Shown here: piece by piece, positions 1-8,400 of the stretch
Numbering within the stretch: position 1 is the first letter of the stretch
Layout of the letters: every line of letters starts with the position of its first letter
Source of the DNA: JAUMBM01 sp964441755
GTDB lineage: Bacteria; Bacteroidota; Bacteroidia; Chitinophagales; Saprospiraceae
DNA: 64,000 nucleotides
Reading direction: 5' to 3'
Assembly: GCA_964441755.1 (NCBI GenBank)
Contig: CAYTVG010000005.1
Location: forward strand, 1-64,000
Made by a program: the position numbers and the translations under genes
Notes under the pieces: generated by a model
Database searches by the model: none
Seen by the model: the letters and a program-made list of their open reading frames with translations, nothing else
Told to the model about the DNA's origin: nothing

Positions 1-66
1 TAGCTCAGTTGGTAGAGCAGCTGATTTGTAATCAGCTGGTCGGGGGTTCGAGTCCCTCCACTGGCT
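1..66 (+). tRNA. thrU: tRNA-Thr (anticodon TGT), 5' end cut by window
   Basis: The window opens at U8. The D arm, anticodon arm (stem GCTGA/TCAGC, loop TTTGTAA, anticodon TGT), T arm and 3' acceptor strand CACTGGC with discriminator T66 are all present. The first seven acceptor bases (expected GCCAGTG) lie before position 1. CCA is not encoded. It is the first of four tRNA genes before tuf, in the same position as thrU in Escherichia coli. Confidence 0.93.
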
Positions 67-199
67 CAAACAAATTACCGTGTAATACACTTTCCGCTGT
101 ATTACTGATAATGTCTGAGTAAGTATAATTTTCTGGTAATTTATAGGCAATTGTAATTCATTTGTTGTTACTAATTTGCCTGCTTGTAAAGATAGTTTT

Positions 200-282
200 G
201 GGGGTGCGCCGGAGTAGGAGAGCCGGGCCAGACTGTAAATCTGGTGCTTTTAGCTGAGTGGGTTCGAATCCAACTACCCCCA
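200..282 (+). tRNA. tyrU: tRNA-Tyr (anticodon GTA)
   Basis: Class II tRNA with a long variable arm. The acceptor strands GGGGGTG (200-206) and TACCCCC (275-281) pair with one G-U, and the discriminator is A282. The anticodon GTA is at 235-237. CCA is not encoded. Second gene of the tRNA array upstream of tuf. Confidence 0.95.
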
Positions 283-334
283 CTAATTTGACATTGACAG
301 CCTGCTTGCTTTTCAAGGAGTCGGTTGGTAATAA

Positions 335-407
335 GCGGGCGTAGCTCAGTTGGTAGAGCATCAGCCTTCCAAGCTGAGGGTCGCGGGTTCGAGTCTCGTC
401 GCCCGCT
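335..407 (+). tRNA. glyT: tRNA-Gly (anticodon TCC)
   Basis: Cloverleaf with acceptor GCGGGCG (335-341) pairing perfectly with CGCCCGC (400-406) and discriminator T407. The anticodon stem is TCAGC/GCTGA with loop CTTCCAA, giving anticodon TCC. CCA is not encoded. Third gene of the array and followed by a terminator-like hairpin at 500-518. Confidence 0.95.
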
Positions 408-499
408 CAAAACTTCGCCCGCATGGCGGAGGCCAAGCAAAGACTTTGCCTGAATCCTTCTTTTACCCAAGGCGGGGTACTGCAAAGCTTATATATCTG

Positions 500-518
500 G
501 CGGACTTGTCCGCTTTTT
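500..518 (+). terminator. Small intrinsic terminator between tRNA-Gly and tRNA-Thr
   Basis: The stem GCGGA/TCCGC (500-504/509-513) with loop CTTG is followed at once by five T. It would end the first tRNA transcript, so the second tRNA-Thr and tuf may have their own promoter in the T-rich 25 bases that follow. The stem is short, so leakage is likely. Confidence 0.5.
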
Positions 519-543
519 GTGTTTGTTGATACTATTTTGATAG

Positions 544-615
<72 letters not shown>

Positions 616-721
616 CTGATGCCGCGCCTGGACGGTCAGGCCAGAGTAGCTTCTTTAAAGCTAATCTGTTATCTCGGCACTATGTGCAAATCTAACTTTC
701 GCTATCTAAAAGGAAGAACTG

Positions 722-1918
722 ATGGCTAAGGAATCATTTGTGAGGACCAAACCTCACGTTAATGTCGGTACGATCGGTCACGTAGACCACGGGAAAACCA
801 CGCTGACCGCCGCAATTACTTATGTGCTTTCCCAAAAGGGTTTGGCAGAGGCAAAGGGTTACGATTCTATCGACGCCGCTCCTGAAGAAAAGGAGCGCGG
901 TATCACCATCAACACGGCTCACGTTGAGTATCAGACGGAAAATCGTCACTATGCTCACGTTGACTGCCCTGGTCACGCCGACTATGTAAAGAACATGGTA
1001 ACGGGTGCCGCTCAGATGGATGGTGCTATTCTTGTGGTGGCAGCTACGGATGGCCCAATGCCACAAACGCGCGAACACATCCTGTTGGCTCGCCAGGTTG
1101 GTGTACCTCGTATCGTTGTGTTCATGAACAAGGCTGATCTTGTTGATGATCCTGAAATGTTGGAACTCGTAGAAATGGAAGTTCGTGAACTTCTCAGCAG
1201 CTACCAGTTCGATGGTGATAACACGCCAATCATTGCAGGTTCTGCACTCAAAGCGCTTGAAGGTGACAGTGGTGCTCAGGCTAAGATCCTCGAACTGATG
1301 CAGTCAGTTGATGATTACATCCCGACGCCTGTTCGTCTCGTTGACCAGCCGTTCCTGATGCCGATCGAAGACGTATTCTCTATCACTGGTCGTGGTACAG
1401 TTGCAACGGGTCGTATCGAGCGCGGTGTTATCAATGTCGGTGATGCAGTTGAGATCATCGGTATGATGGGTGAAGAAGAAGGTCCTATCAAGTCAACAGT
1501 AACCGGGGTAGAGATGTTCCGCAAGCTGCTCGATCGCGGTGAAGCCGGTGACAATGCAGGTCTGCTTCTCCGTGGGGTTGAAAAGACGCAAATCAAGCGT
1601 GGTATGGTAATCTGCAAGCCAGGTTCCGTTAAGCCACACAAGCACTTCAAGTGTGAGATTTACGTTCTTAGCAAAGAAGAAGGTGGTCGTCATACGCCGT
1701 TCTTCAATGGCTATCGTCCTCAGTTCTACTTCCGTACTACTGACGTGACAGGCGACGTTAAGCTCCCTGAAAACGTTGAGATGGTAATGCCAGGTGACAA
1801 CGTTACCTTGGAAGTGAAACTGCTCAACACAATCGCTCTTGAGAAGGGTCTCCGCTTTGCTATTCGCGAAGGCGGTCGTACCGTAGGTGCAGGTCAGGTT
1901 ACCGAAATTTTCGGCTAA
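722..1918 (+). CDS. tuf: Elongation factor Tu
   Basis: Cytoplasmic GTPase that brings aminoacyl-tRNA to the ribosomal A site. The 398 residues match the usual length of about 395. The P-loop GHVDHGKT is at residues 19-26, the switch I motif RGITI follows, DCPGH is at 81-85 and NKAD at 136-139; domains II and III complete the protein. An AAGGAAG ribosome-binding sequence lies eight bases before the ATG, which is unusual in a window where most genes lack one. Four tRNA genes lie upstream and tRNA-Trp plus secE downstream, the order also known around E. coli tufB. Hairpins follow the stop codon at 1924-1987. Confidence 0.99.
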   Translation: MAKESFVRTKPHVNVGTIGHVDHGKTTLTAAITYVLSQKGLAEAKGYDSIDAAPEEKERGITINTAHVEYQTENRHYAHVDCPGHADYVKNMVTGAAQMDGAILVVAATDGPMPQTREHILLARQVGVPRIVVFMNKADLVDDPEMLELVEMEVRELLSSYQFDGDNTPIIAGSALKALEGDSGAQAKILELMQSVDDYIPTPVRLVDQPFLMPIEDVFSITGRGTVATGRIERGVINVGDAVEIIGMMGEEEGPIKSTVTGVEMFRKLLDRGEAGDNAGLLLRGVEKTQIKRGMVICKPGSVKPHKHFKCEIYVLSKEEGGRHTPFFNGYRPQFYFRTTDVTGDVKLPENVEMVMPGDNVTLEVKLLNTIALEKGLRFAIREGGRTVGAGQVTEIFG

Positions 1919-1923
1919 TATTC

Positions 1924-1987
1924 AGTCAATTTTCATAATTGACTTCGGAAGTTCGGAAGTTGAATATATCTTTGTGTTCAACTTCCG
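1924..1987 (+). promoter_or_regulatory. Tandem hairpins between tuf and tRNA-Trp
   Basis: The first hairpin is AGTCAATT/AATTGACT (1924-1931/1937-1944) and the second is an 11-bp perfect stem (1954-1964/1977-1987) with a 12-base AT-rich loop. Neither has a T tract directly after it. They may be a weak terminator, or a processing or stabilising element that separates tuf mRNA from tRNA-Trp and secE. The structure is read from the sequence and the function is inferred. Confidence 0.5.
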
Positions 1988-2001
1988 ACTTCCTCATGAA
2001 T

Positions 2002-2072
2002 ACGGGTGTAGTTCAAGGGTAGAATAGCGGTCTCCAAAACCGTTGATGGGAGTTCGAATCTCTCCACCCGTG
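2002..2072 (+). tRNA. trpT: tRNA-Trp (anticodon CCA)
   Basis: The acceptor strands ACGGGTG (2002-2008) and CACCCGT (2065-2071) pair fully. The anticodon stem GCGGT/ACCGT encloses loop CTCCAAA, giving anticodon CCA. Discriminator G72 is the tryptophan identity base in bacteria. CCA is not encoded. It ends 13 bases before secE, so the secE mRNA must start at or be cut from the tRNA 3' end. Confidence 0.95.
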
Positions 2073-2085
2073 CAAAGCCAAAACA

Positions 2086-2277
2086 ATGGAAAGAATTAAA
2101 TTGTACGTACTCGAAAGTTACAATGAATTGATGCACAAGGTTGATTGGCCTAGCTGGGCTAGCCTCCAAAGTAGCACTGTGCTCGTTATTGTTTCTTCGT
2201 TTATCCTGGCATTGTTGATATTGCTCATGGATCTCGTGTCTAATAATGTCACGGGTCTCATCTACGGTATCAACTAG
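2086..2277 (+). CDS. secE: Preprotein translocase subunit SecE
   Basis: Small inner-membrane subunit of the SecYEG channel that clamps SecY. The 63 residues match the short single-helix SecE of most bacteria. A conserved cytosolic amphipathic stretch with the motif KVDWPSW (around residues 18-24) precedes one membrane helix at about residues 33-56. It sits in the standard position before nusG, 14 bases upstream, and 13 bases after tRNA-Trp. Confidence 0.95.
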   Translation: MERIKLYVLESYNELMHKVDWPSWASLQSSTVLVIVSSFILALLILLMDLVSNNVTGLIYGIN

Positions 2278-2291
2278 TAACCTTCTCCGGC

Positions 2292-2840
2292 ATGTCTGAA
2301 GAGAAACGGTGGTATTCCCTCCGCGTCATTAGTGGTAAAGAGCGCAAAATCAAAGAGCGCATTGATCTGGAAGTGCAGCGCAACGGATGGGATGCCTTCA
2401 TCACACAGGTGCTGGTGCCTACCGAAAAGGTCTATAAAATCAGAAATGGCAAAAAAGTCATTTCTGAACGAAATATCCTTCCCGGTTATATTCTTATCGA
2501 GGCAGTTCCGGCTGGGCTCACAGGTGAGGTTATTCAGACCATTGCTAATGTCCCAAATGTTATTCATTTCCTGGGTAAAGAAACGCCCATTCCAATGCGT
2601 TCTGCAGAGGCGAACCGATTGCTCGGTAAGGTAGATGAGTCACAAGACGCCGGAGAGGCCCTGATCGAACCTTTCATCGTAGGAGAAACGGTAAAAATTA
2701 TTGACGGGCCTTTCAGTGAGTTCATCGGAGATGTACAGGAAATCAATGAAGAGAAGAAGAAACTAAAGGTCATCGTCAAGATTTTTGGTCGAGGTACCGA
2801 AGTCGAGTTGAACTTTATGCAGGTTGAAAAAACTTCTTAA
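2292..2840 (+). CDS. nusG: Transcription termination/antitermination factor NusG
   Basis: General transcription factor that binds the RNA polymerase clamp and, through its KOW domain, the ribosome or Rho. The 182 residues carry an N-terminal NGN domain beginning near RWYSLRVISGKERK and a C-terminal KOW domain around GETVKIIDGPFSEFIG. Length and order (secE-nusG-rplK) are standard. The start ATG follows the secE stop by 14 bases and has no clear Shine-Dalgarno sequence. Confidence 0.98.
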   Translation: MSEEKRWYSLRVISGKERKIKERIDLEVQRNGWDAFITQVLVPTEKVYKIRNGKKVISERNILPGYILIEAVPAGLTGEVIQTIANVPNVIHFLGKETPIPMRSAEANRLLGKVDESQDAGEALIEPFIVGETVKIIDGPFSEFIGDVQEINEEKKKLKVIVKIFGRGTEVELNFMQVEKTS

Positions 2841-2874
2841 CTTATAACGTTTACATCCATAGGGTAGTTCCTTC

Positions 2875-2913
2875 AATCTTCAGATCCATCTATTGGATGC
2901 TTCCCTGAAGATT
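2875..2913 (+). promoter_or_regulatory. Leader stem-loop upstream of rplK-rplA (possible L1 operator)
   Basis: A 9-bp stem AATCTTCAG/CTGAAGATT (2875-2883/2905-2913) encloses an inner ATCCA/TGGAT stem (2884-2888/2894-2898), with six unpaired bases only on the 3' side. An asymmetric internal loop between two helices in the rplKA leader is the general form of L1 autoregulatory sites. I cannot confirm the L1 consensus bases, so the role is an inference. Confidence 0.4.
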
Positions 2914-2946
2914 CAGAATGTTCTGCTCACCAACAGGAGAGTAATT

Positions 2947-3387
2947 ATGGCAAAGGAAATCGAAACGTATATAAAATTACAGGCTAAAGGTGGTCAGGCC
3001 AATCCGGCTCCTCCTATTGGCCCTGCCCTGGGTTCTAAAGGGGTTAACATCATGGAATTCTGTAAGCGCTTCAATGCTGCTACACAAGACCAGATGGGTA
3101 AGCTCCTTCCTGTGGTCATCACCGTTTATAAGGACAAGTCTTTCGAGTTTGTCATCAAAACGGTTCCCGCAGCTATCCAGTTGAAAGAGGCAGCTAAACT
3201 GAAGTCAGGTAGCCCTCAGCCAAACCGTAATAAGGTTGGTAAGGTCACTTGGGATCAGGTCCAGGCTATCGCTCAGGACAAGATGAGTGATCTTAACTGC
3301 TTTACCATCGAGTCTGCTATGCGCATGGTTGCAGGAACTGCTCGTAGTATGGGTATTACTATCGAAGGTACGCCTCCCTGGAACTAG
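2947..3387 (+). CDS. rplK: Large-subunit ribosomal protein uL11
   Basis: Ribosomal protein of the GTPase-associated centre, binding 23S rRNA helices 43/44. The chosen ATG (MAKEIETYIKLQ) gives 146 residues, the normal size; an earlier in-frame ATG at 2893 would add an unrelated tail. CAGGAG lies 11 bases before this ATG. The proline-rich N-terminal segment QANPAPPIGPALG (residues 17-29) and the C-terminal RNA-binding domain are intact. It forms a pair with rplA after a 118-base spacer. Confidence 0.98.
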   Translation: MAKEIETYIKLQAKGGQANPAPPIGPALGSKGVNIMEFCKRFNAATQDQMGKLLPVVITVYKDKSFEFVIKTVPAAIQLKEAAKLKSGSPQPNRNKVGKVTWDQVQAIAQDKMSDLNCFTIESAMRMVAGTARSMGITIEGTPPWN

Positions 3388-3440
3388 TTGTTCGATAGTT
3401 TCCGAATTCTTTTTTCTTCCGTAAGGAAGTCCGAAGGGAG

Positions 3441-3477
3441 TTCCTCTTTGCTGATGTTCATAATCTTTAAAGAGGAA
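3441..3477 (+). promoter_or_regulatory. Hairpin in the rplK-rplA spacer
   Basis: A perfect 9-bp inverted repeat TTCCTCTTT/AAAGAGGAA (3441-3449/3469-3477) with a 19-base loop ends 28 bases before the rplA start. A smaller CTTCC/GGAAG hairpin precedes it. In many bacteria rplK and rplA are almost contiguous, so this structured spacer may control rplA translation or be a processing site. Function is inferred. Confidence 0.35.
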
Positions 3478-3505
3478 TGTTAATCACCTCAAATTTTTTT
3501 CTGTC

Positions 3506-4198
3506 ATGAGTAAACTTGCTAAAAAACGTGCAGCCGTCAATGGTAAGGTCGATAGCCTGAAATTGTATGAGTTGGCTGATGCAATGAAGCTGGTCAAGGA
3601 GGTCAATACGACCAAATTTGACGCTTCTGTAGACTTGCACGTTCGCCTCGGGGTTGACCCTCGTAAACCTGATCAGGCGCTTCGTGGTACAGTCTCCCTC
3701 CCGCATGGTACGGGTAAGACAAAGCGGGTGCTGGTTTTCTGTACGCCTGATAAAGAAGCAGAGGCACTGGCAGCTGGTGCTGATTTTGTTGGTCTGGATG
3801 AGTTGATCAACAAGGTAGCTGATGGCTGGACAGACTTTGATGTCGTTATTGCTATGCCTCAGGTAATGGCTAAAGTAGGACGCCTCGGTCGCGTATTGGG
3901 CCCTCGCTCTTTGATGCCTAACCCCAAAACAGGTACGGTAACCCAGGATGTAGGGGCTGCTGTTACGGATGTTAAGGGTGGTAAAATTGCTTTCCGGGTA
4001 GATAAATATGGTATCATTCACGCTTCTGTAGGTCGCGTTTCATTCGCACCTGAAAAGCTGACTGAGAATGCAATGGAGCTTCTTCAGACACTTCATCGCA
4101 TGAAGCCCTCCTCTGCAAAAGGTACTTATTTTAAGTCACTGACAGTAGCTGGTACTATGAGTCCGGGTATCAAAGTTGACACCAAAATAATTAAGTAA
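3506..4198 (+). CDS. rplA: Large-subunit ribosomal protein uL1
   Basis: Protein of the L1 stalk on 23S rRNA; in many bacteria it also represses its own operon by binding a leader mimic. The 230 residues match the family. The conserved segment GRLGRVLGPRSLMPNPKTGT (around residues 128-147) is complete. It is followed after 20 bases by rplJ, so there is no room for a separate L10 leader in front of rplJ. Confidence 0.98.
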   Translation: MSKLAKKRAAVNGKVDSLKLYELADAMKLVKEVNTTKFDASVDLHVRLGVDPRKPDQALRGTVSLPHGTGKTKRVLVFCTPDKEAEALAAGADFVGLDELINKVADGWTDFDVVIAMPQVMAKVGRLGRVLGPRSLMPNPKTGTVTQDVGAAVTDVKGGKIAFRVDKYGIIHASVGRVSFAPEKLTENAMELLQTLHRMKPSSAKGTYFKSLTVAGTMSPGIKVDTKIIK

Positions 4199-4218
4199 TC
4201 TTCTAATTCATTTCCAAA

Positions 4219-4758
4219 ATGACGAAAGCAGAAAAAACCGCTACCATAGAGGTATTGAAGGAGAAGCTTGCTGGTGTTGACTTCTTCTACCTCACTGATG
4301 CCTCCGCAATGACGGTCGCTCAGGTCAACTCTTTCCGCCGCATGTGTTTCGATAAAGGTATCGAGATGCGGGTCGTGAAAAATACTTTGCTCCGCAAGGC
4401 GCTCGAGTCCTTTTCAGAGGAAAGAAATTTCGAGCCTGTATACGCTGCGCTGAAAGGTTCTACGGCTATCCTTTTTGCTGAGGGTGCGGCCAGTGGTCCC
4501 GCTAAGGCGCTCAAAGAGTTCCGCAAGGGTGGCGAGTTGCCGCGCTTGAAAGGAGCTTATATCGATACGGCTGTCTTCTTCGGAGATGATCAGCTCGATA
4601 CGCTCACTAAACTCAAATCCAAAGAGGATTTGCTGGGAGAAATCCTGGGTATGCTGCAGTCTCCTATGTCAAATGTACTGGGTGCACTCCAGTCAGGTGG
4701 CGGCAATATCATGGGGCTGCTCAAGGCACTCGAAGAGAGGGGCGAAACAAACAATTAA
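4219..4758 (+). CDS. rplJ: Large-subunit ribosomal protein uL10
   Basis: Base of the ribosomal stalk, holding L7/L12 dimers through its C-terminal helix. The 179 residues match the family. The N-terminal KAEKTATIEVLKEKLA segment and the RNA-binding VVKNTLLRKAL motif are present. The gene begins only 20 bases after rplA, unlike the long rplJ leader of enterobacteria, so rplJL control, if any, must work differently here. Confidence 0.98.
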   Translation: MTKAEKTATIEVLKEKLAGVDFFYLTDASAMTVAQVNSFRRMCFDKGIEMRVVKNTLLRKALESFSEERNFEPVYAALKGSTAILFAEGAASGPAKALKEFRKGGELPRLKGAYIDTAVFFGDDQLDTLTKLKSKEDLLGEILGMLQSPMSNVLGALQSGGGNIMGLLKALEERGETNN

Positions 4759-4827
4759 TTCATTGGCTTCCAAGCTGTTTTGCGCACGATAACTTTATCG
4801 TCCATTACACTCAAAAATTTAACTATC

Positions 4828-5211
4828 ATGGCTGATTTGAAAGCAATTGCAGAACAACTCGTTAACCTTACTGTGAAGGATGTAAGTGAGTTGGCAAAAA
4901 TAATGGAAGAGGATTACGGCATTAAGCCGGCTGCTGCCGCTGTTGCAGTAGCTGCTGCTCCTGCTGGCGGTGACGGTGGTGGCGCTGCTGCTGCCGAAAA
5001 GACAGAGTTCGATGTAATCCTCACTTCTGGCGGCGCTGCTAAACTGCAGGTGGTTAAGGAGGTTAAAAACCTGCTCAACCTTGGCCTGAAAGAGGCTAAA
5101 GATCTCGTTGACGGTGCTCCTGCTCCTGTTAAGCAGGGTATCCCGAAAGAAGAGGCTGAGGCTATCAAAAAGGCTCTTGAAGAGGCTGGCGCTTCTGTTG
5201 AGATTAAGTAA
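4828..5211 (+). CDS. rplL: Large-subunit ribosomal protein bL12 (L7/L12)
   Basis: Multicopy stalk protein that recruits translational GTPases. The chosen ATG (MADLKAIAEQLVNLTVK) gives 127 residues, the usual size; an in-frame ATG at 4780 would add 16 non-conserved residues. The N-terminal dimerisation domain is followed by an Ala/Gly/Pro hinge (about residues 34-56) and the compact C-terminal domain with the segment KVAVIKEV-like KLQVVKEVKNLLNLGLKEAK. It is followed by two hairpins before rpoB. Confidence 0.98.
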   Translation: MADLKAIAEQLVNLTVKDVSELAKIMEEDYGIKPAAAAVAVAAAPAGGDGGGAAAAEKTEFDVILTSGGAAKLQVVKEVKNLLNLGLKEAKDLVDGAPAPVKQGIPKEEAEAIKKALEEAGASVEIK

Positions 5212-5223
5212 TCTCCGCCTTCG

Positions 5224-5293
5224 GAAGGCCAAATCGCATGGCCTTCTTCAGAACAATCAGGCTTGGCAAGTTGATTACCCAACTTGCTAAGCC
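5224..5293 (+). promoter_or_regulatory. Two stem-loops in the rplL-rpoB intergenic region
   Basis: Hairpin 1 has an 8-bp stem GAAGGCCA/TGGCCTTC (5224-5231/5239-5246). Hairpin 2 has a 14-bp stem with one G-U pair (5260-5273/5280-5293) and a six-base loop. Neither ends in a long T run, so full termination is unlikely. In E. coli the same interval has an attenuator and an RNase III site; an equivalent role here is an inference. Confidence 0.5.
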
Positions 5294-5436
5294 TATTGTC
5301 GTATATTTTGACAGCTTAGCGATGGAACTTTTTTCCCGCGTGAGGGGTTATTACTTAATGACCTCTCGCTATTGTGTCCCTCCGGGATCAATCTGCCGGG
5401 AAAATTATCAATGCAAAAAATAAACGCTTTTTGCAA

Positions 5437-8400
5437 ATGACCTCAAACGGCAAGCCATTAAATGCCGAAGAACGCCGAATCAGCTTCGGTAAAATCTCTC
5501 TGGCTTCAACGCATCCGGATCTGCTGGAAATCCAGCTTAAGTCCTTCCAGGAATTTTTCCAACTCGAAACTACGCCCGAAAACAGAATGAATGAGGGCCT
5601 GTATAAGGTGTTTCAGGAAAACTTTCCCATTACTGATGCCCGGAATATCTTTGTGTTGGAGTTCCTTGATTACTACGTAGACCCGCCTCGATATACTATC
5701 GAGGAGTGTATGCAGCGTGGTCTCACTTATAGTGTACCGCTCAAGGCCAAACTTAAGCTGTCTTGTAATGACGAAGAACATGTAGATTTCGAAACCATCG
5801 TTCAGGATGTGTTCCTCGGAAATATCCCCTACATGACGCCTAAGGGCACCTTCGTTATCAATGGCGCCGAAAGGGTCATTGTTTCCCAGTTACATCGATC
5901 TCCAGGGGTGTTTTTCGGACAGACCTTCCACCCCAATGGTACCAAAATCTACTCCGCACGGGTAATTCCTTTCAAAGGTGCCTGGATGGAGTTTGCAACG
6001 GATATCAATACGGTCATGTACGCTTACATTGACCGCAAGAAGAAGTTTCCGGTTACAACTTTGCTAAGAGCAATCGGTTACGATACGGACAAAGCCATCC
6101 TCGATATTTTTGATTTGGCTGACGAAATTCCTGCAACCCGTGAGGCGCTGGAGGTTTCTGTTGGCCGAAAACTTGCCGCCCGGGTACTCCGCTCCTGGAC
6201 TGAGGACTTCGTTGATGAGGATACCGGAGAGGTGGTAACCATCGAACGCAATGAGATTATCCTCGAAAGGGATGTTATCCTTGATGAAGATAATATTGAG
6301 TTGATCCTCAATGCTAATATGGATGTCATCATCCTGCAAAAAGAGGATATTGAGCTCGATTATTCAATCATCTACAATACGCTGCAAAAAGATCCCTCCA
6401 GTTCTGAAATGGAGGCTGTACAATATATTTATCGACAGCTCAGGGGAGCTGAGCCGCCTGATGATGAAACGGCCCGCGGGATTATTGAGAAGCTGTTTTT
6501 CTCCGATAAGCGCTACAACCTGGGTGAGGTTGGTCGATACAAGATCAACAAGAAATTAGGTCTCAATATCTCTGATGAGGTGCTGGTACTCACAAAAGAG
6601 GATATCATCTCAATCGTGCGCTACCTGGTTGCCCTCATGAACTCCAAGGCCGAAATCGACGATATCGATCACCTTAGCAATCGTCGCGTGCGTTCTGTTG
6701 GCGAGCAACTATACGCACAGTTTGGTGTGGGTCTCGCTCGTATGGCGCGCACGATCCGCGAACGCATGAATGTACGCGATAATGAGGTCTTCACGCCCGT
6801 CGACCTGATCAATGCCCGTACGCTCTCCAGTGTCATCAATTCTTTCTTTGGAACGAGTCAGCTTTCTCAGTTTCTCGATCAGACCAATCCGCTGTCAGAG
6901 ATTACGCACAAGCGTAGAATTTCAGCGCTGGGGCCGGGAGGACTTTCAAGGGAGCGCGCAGGATTCGAAGTGCGGGACGTCCACTATTCTCACTACGGAC
7001 GCCTTTGTACAATCGAAACGCCCGAGGGACCCAATATCGGTCTTATTTCGACGCTCTGCGTTCATGCAAAGATCAATAAGATGGGTTTCCTCGAGACACC
7101 CTACCGCAAGGTCGAGGATGGTAAAGTGGTCATGACAGGAGATCCGATTTATCTGTCTGCAGAGGGGGAGGATTATCGCAAGATTGCACAGGCTAATGCA
7201 AAGCTGGACGCCGGTGGTAATTTCATAAACGATCGGGTGAAGTCACGTGAGCATGGGGATTTCCCGGTGCTTATGCCAGAGGAATTGGAGTATATGGATG
7301 TTGCGCCTAACCAAATTGTAGGGGTGTCCGCTTCCATGATTCCATTTTTGGAGAATGATGATGCCAACCGGGCGCTTATGGGATCCAACATGCAACGGCA
7401 GGCGGTTCCGCTCATCAGGCCCAATTCGCCCATTGTTGGTACTGGTCTGGAAGGTAAGGTCGCCAGAGATTCCCGGATGCTCATCAATGCAGAAGGCGAT
7501 GGAGTAGTGGAGTTTGTCGACGCTAATGAAATTGTCATCCGCTATGATCGCACTGAAGAGGAGCAATTAGTTTCTTTTGAGGACAATCGCCGTACGTACC
7601 AGCTCACAAAATTCCTGCGTACCAATCAGGGGACATGCATCAACTTGCGTCCTATTGTACGCAGAGGGATGCGCGTGACGAAAGGACAGATCTTGTGCGA
7701 TGGATATGCTACGCAGGATGGTGAACTCGCACTCGGTCAAAACCTCAAAGTGGCTTTCATGCCCTGGAAAGGTTATAACTTCGAAGATGCCATCGTAATC
7801 TCCGAAAGGGTCGTACGCGAGGATATTTTCAGCTCGTTGCACATAGAGCATTTTGAGCTTGATGTACGCGATACCAAATTGGGTGAAGAAGAACTGACGA
7901 ATGATATTCCCAATGTAAGTGAAGATGCGACTCGTGATCTGGATGAAAACGGGATTATCCGCGTTGGGGCCTGGGTTAGGGAAGGTGATATTCTGATCGG
8001 AAAGATCACGCCCAAAGGGGAAAGCGATCCTACGCCTGAAGAAAAACTTCTGCGTGCTATTTTTGGTGATAAGGCAGGAGATGTAAAAGACGCTTCTCTC
8101 AAGGCGCCTCCTTCGACTACAGGTGTTGTAATCGACAAACAGCTTTTTGCACGTGCCAAAAAGGATCAGAAGCAAAAAGAGCAGGAGAAGCAGCAGCTTA
8201 CTCGCCTGGAGGATCAGCATAAGATCGCACTTAATGAGCTGAAGACTATCCTGATCGATAAGCTGGGCTCGTTGGTCAAAAATAAAACTAGCCAGGGAAT
8301 TCGTACCATCTATGGTGAACCGTTGTTGCCAAAGGGGGAGCGTTTTTCAACTGCAGTCATGCGTGAGCTTGACTATACGACAGTTGACTATACTAACTGG

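Noticed and set aside
4199..4218. L10 autoregulatory leader before rplJ
   Set aside because: Only 20 bases separate rplA and rplJ.
5374..5436. Earlier rpoB start at 5374
   Set aside because: The extra 21 residues have no resemblance to beta-subunit N-termini and overlap the post-hairpin leader.
7567..8220. Long reading frames on the minus strand inside rpoB, and similar antisense frames across other large genes
   Set aside because: They are shadows of conserved coding sequence in the other strand, with no plausible protein features.
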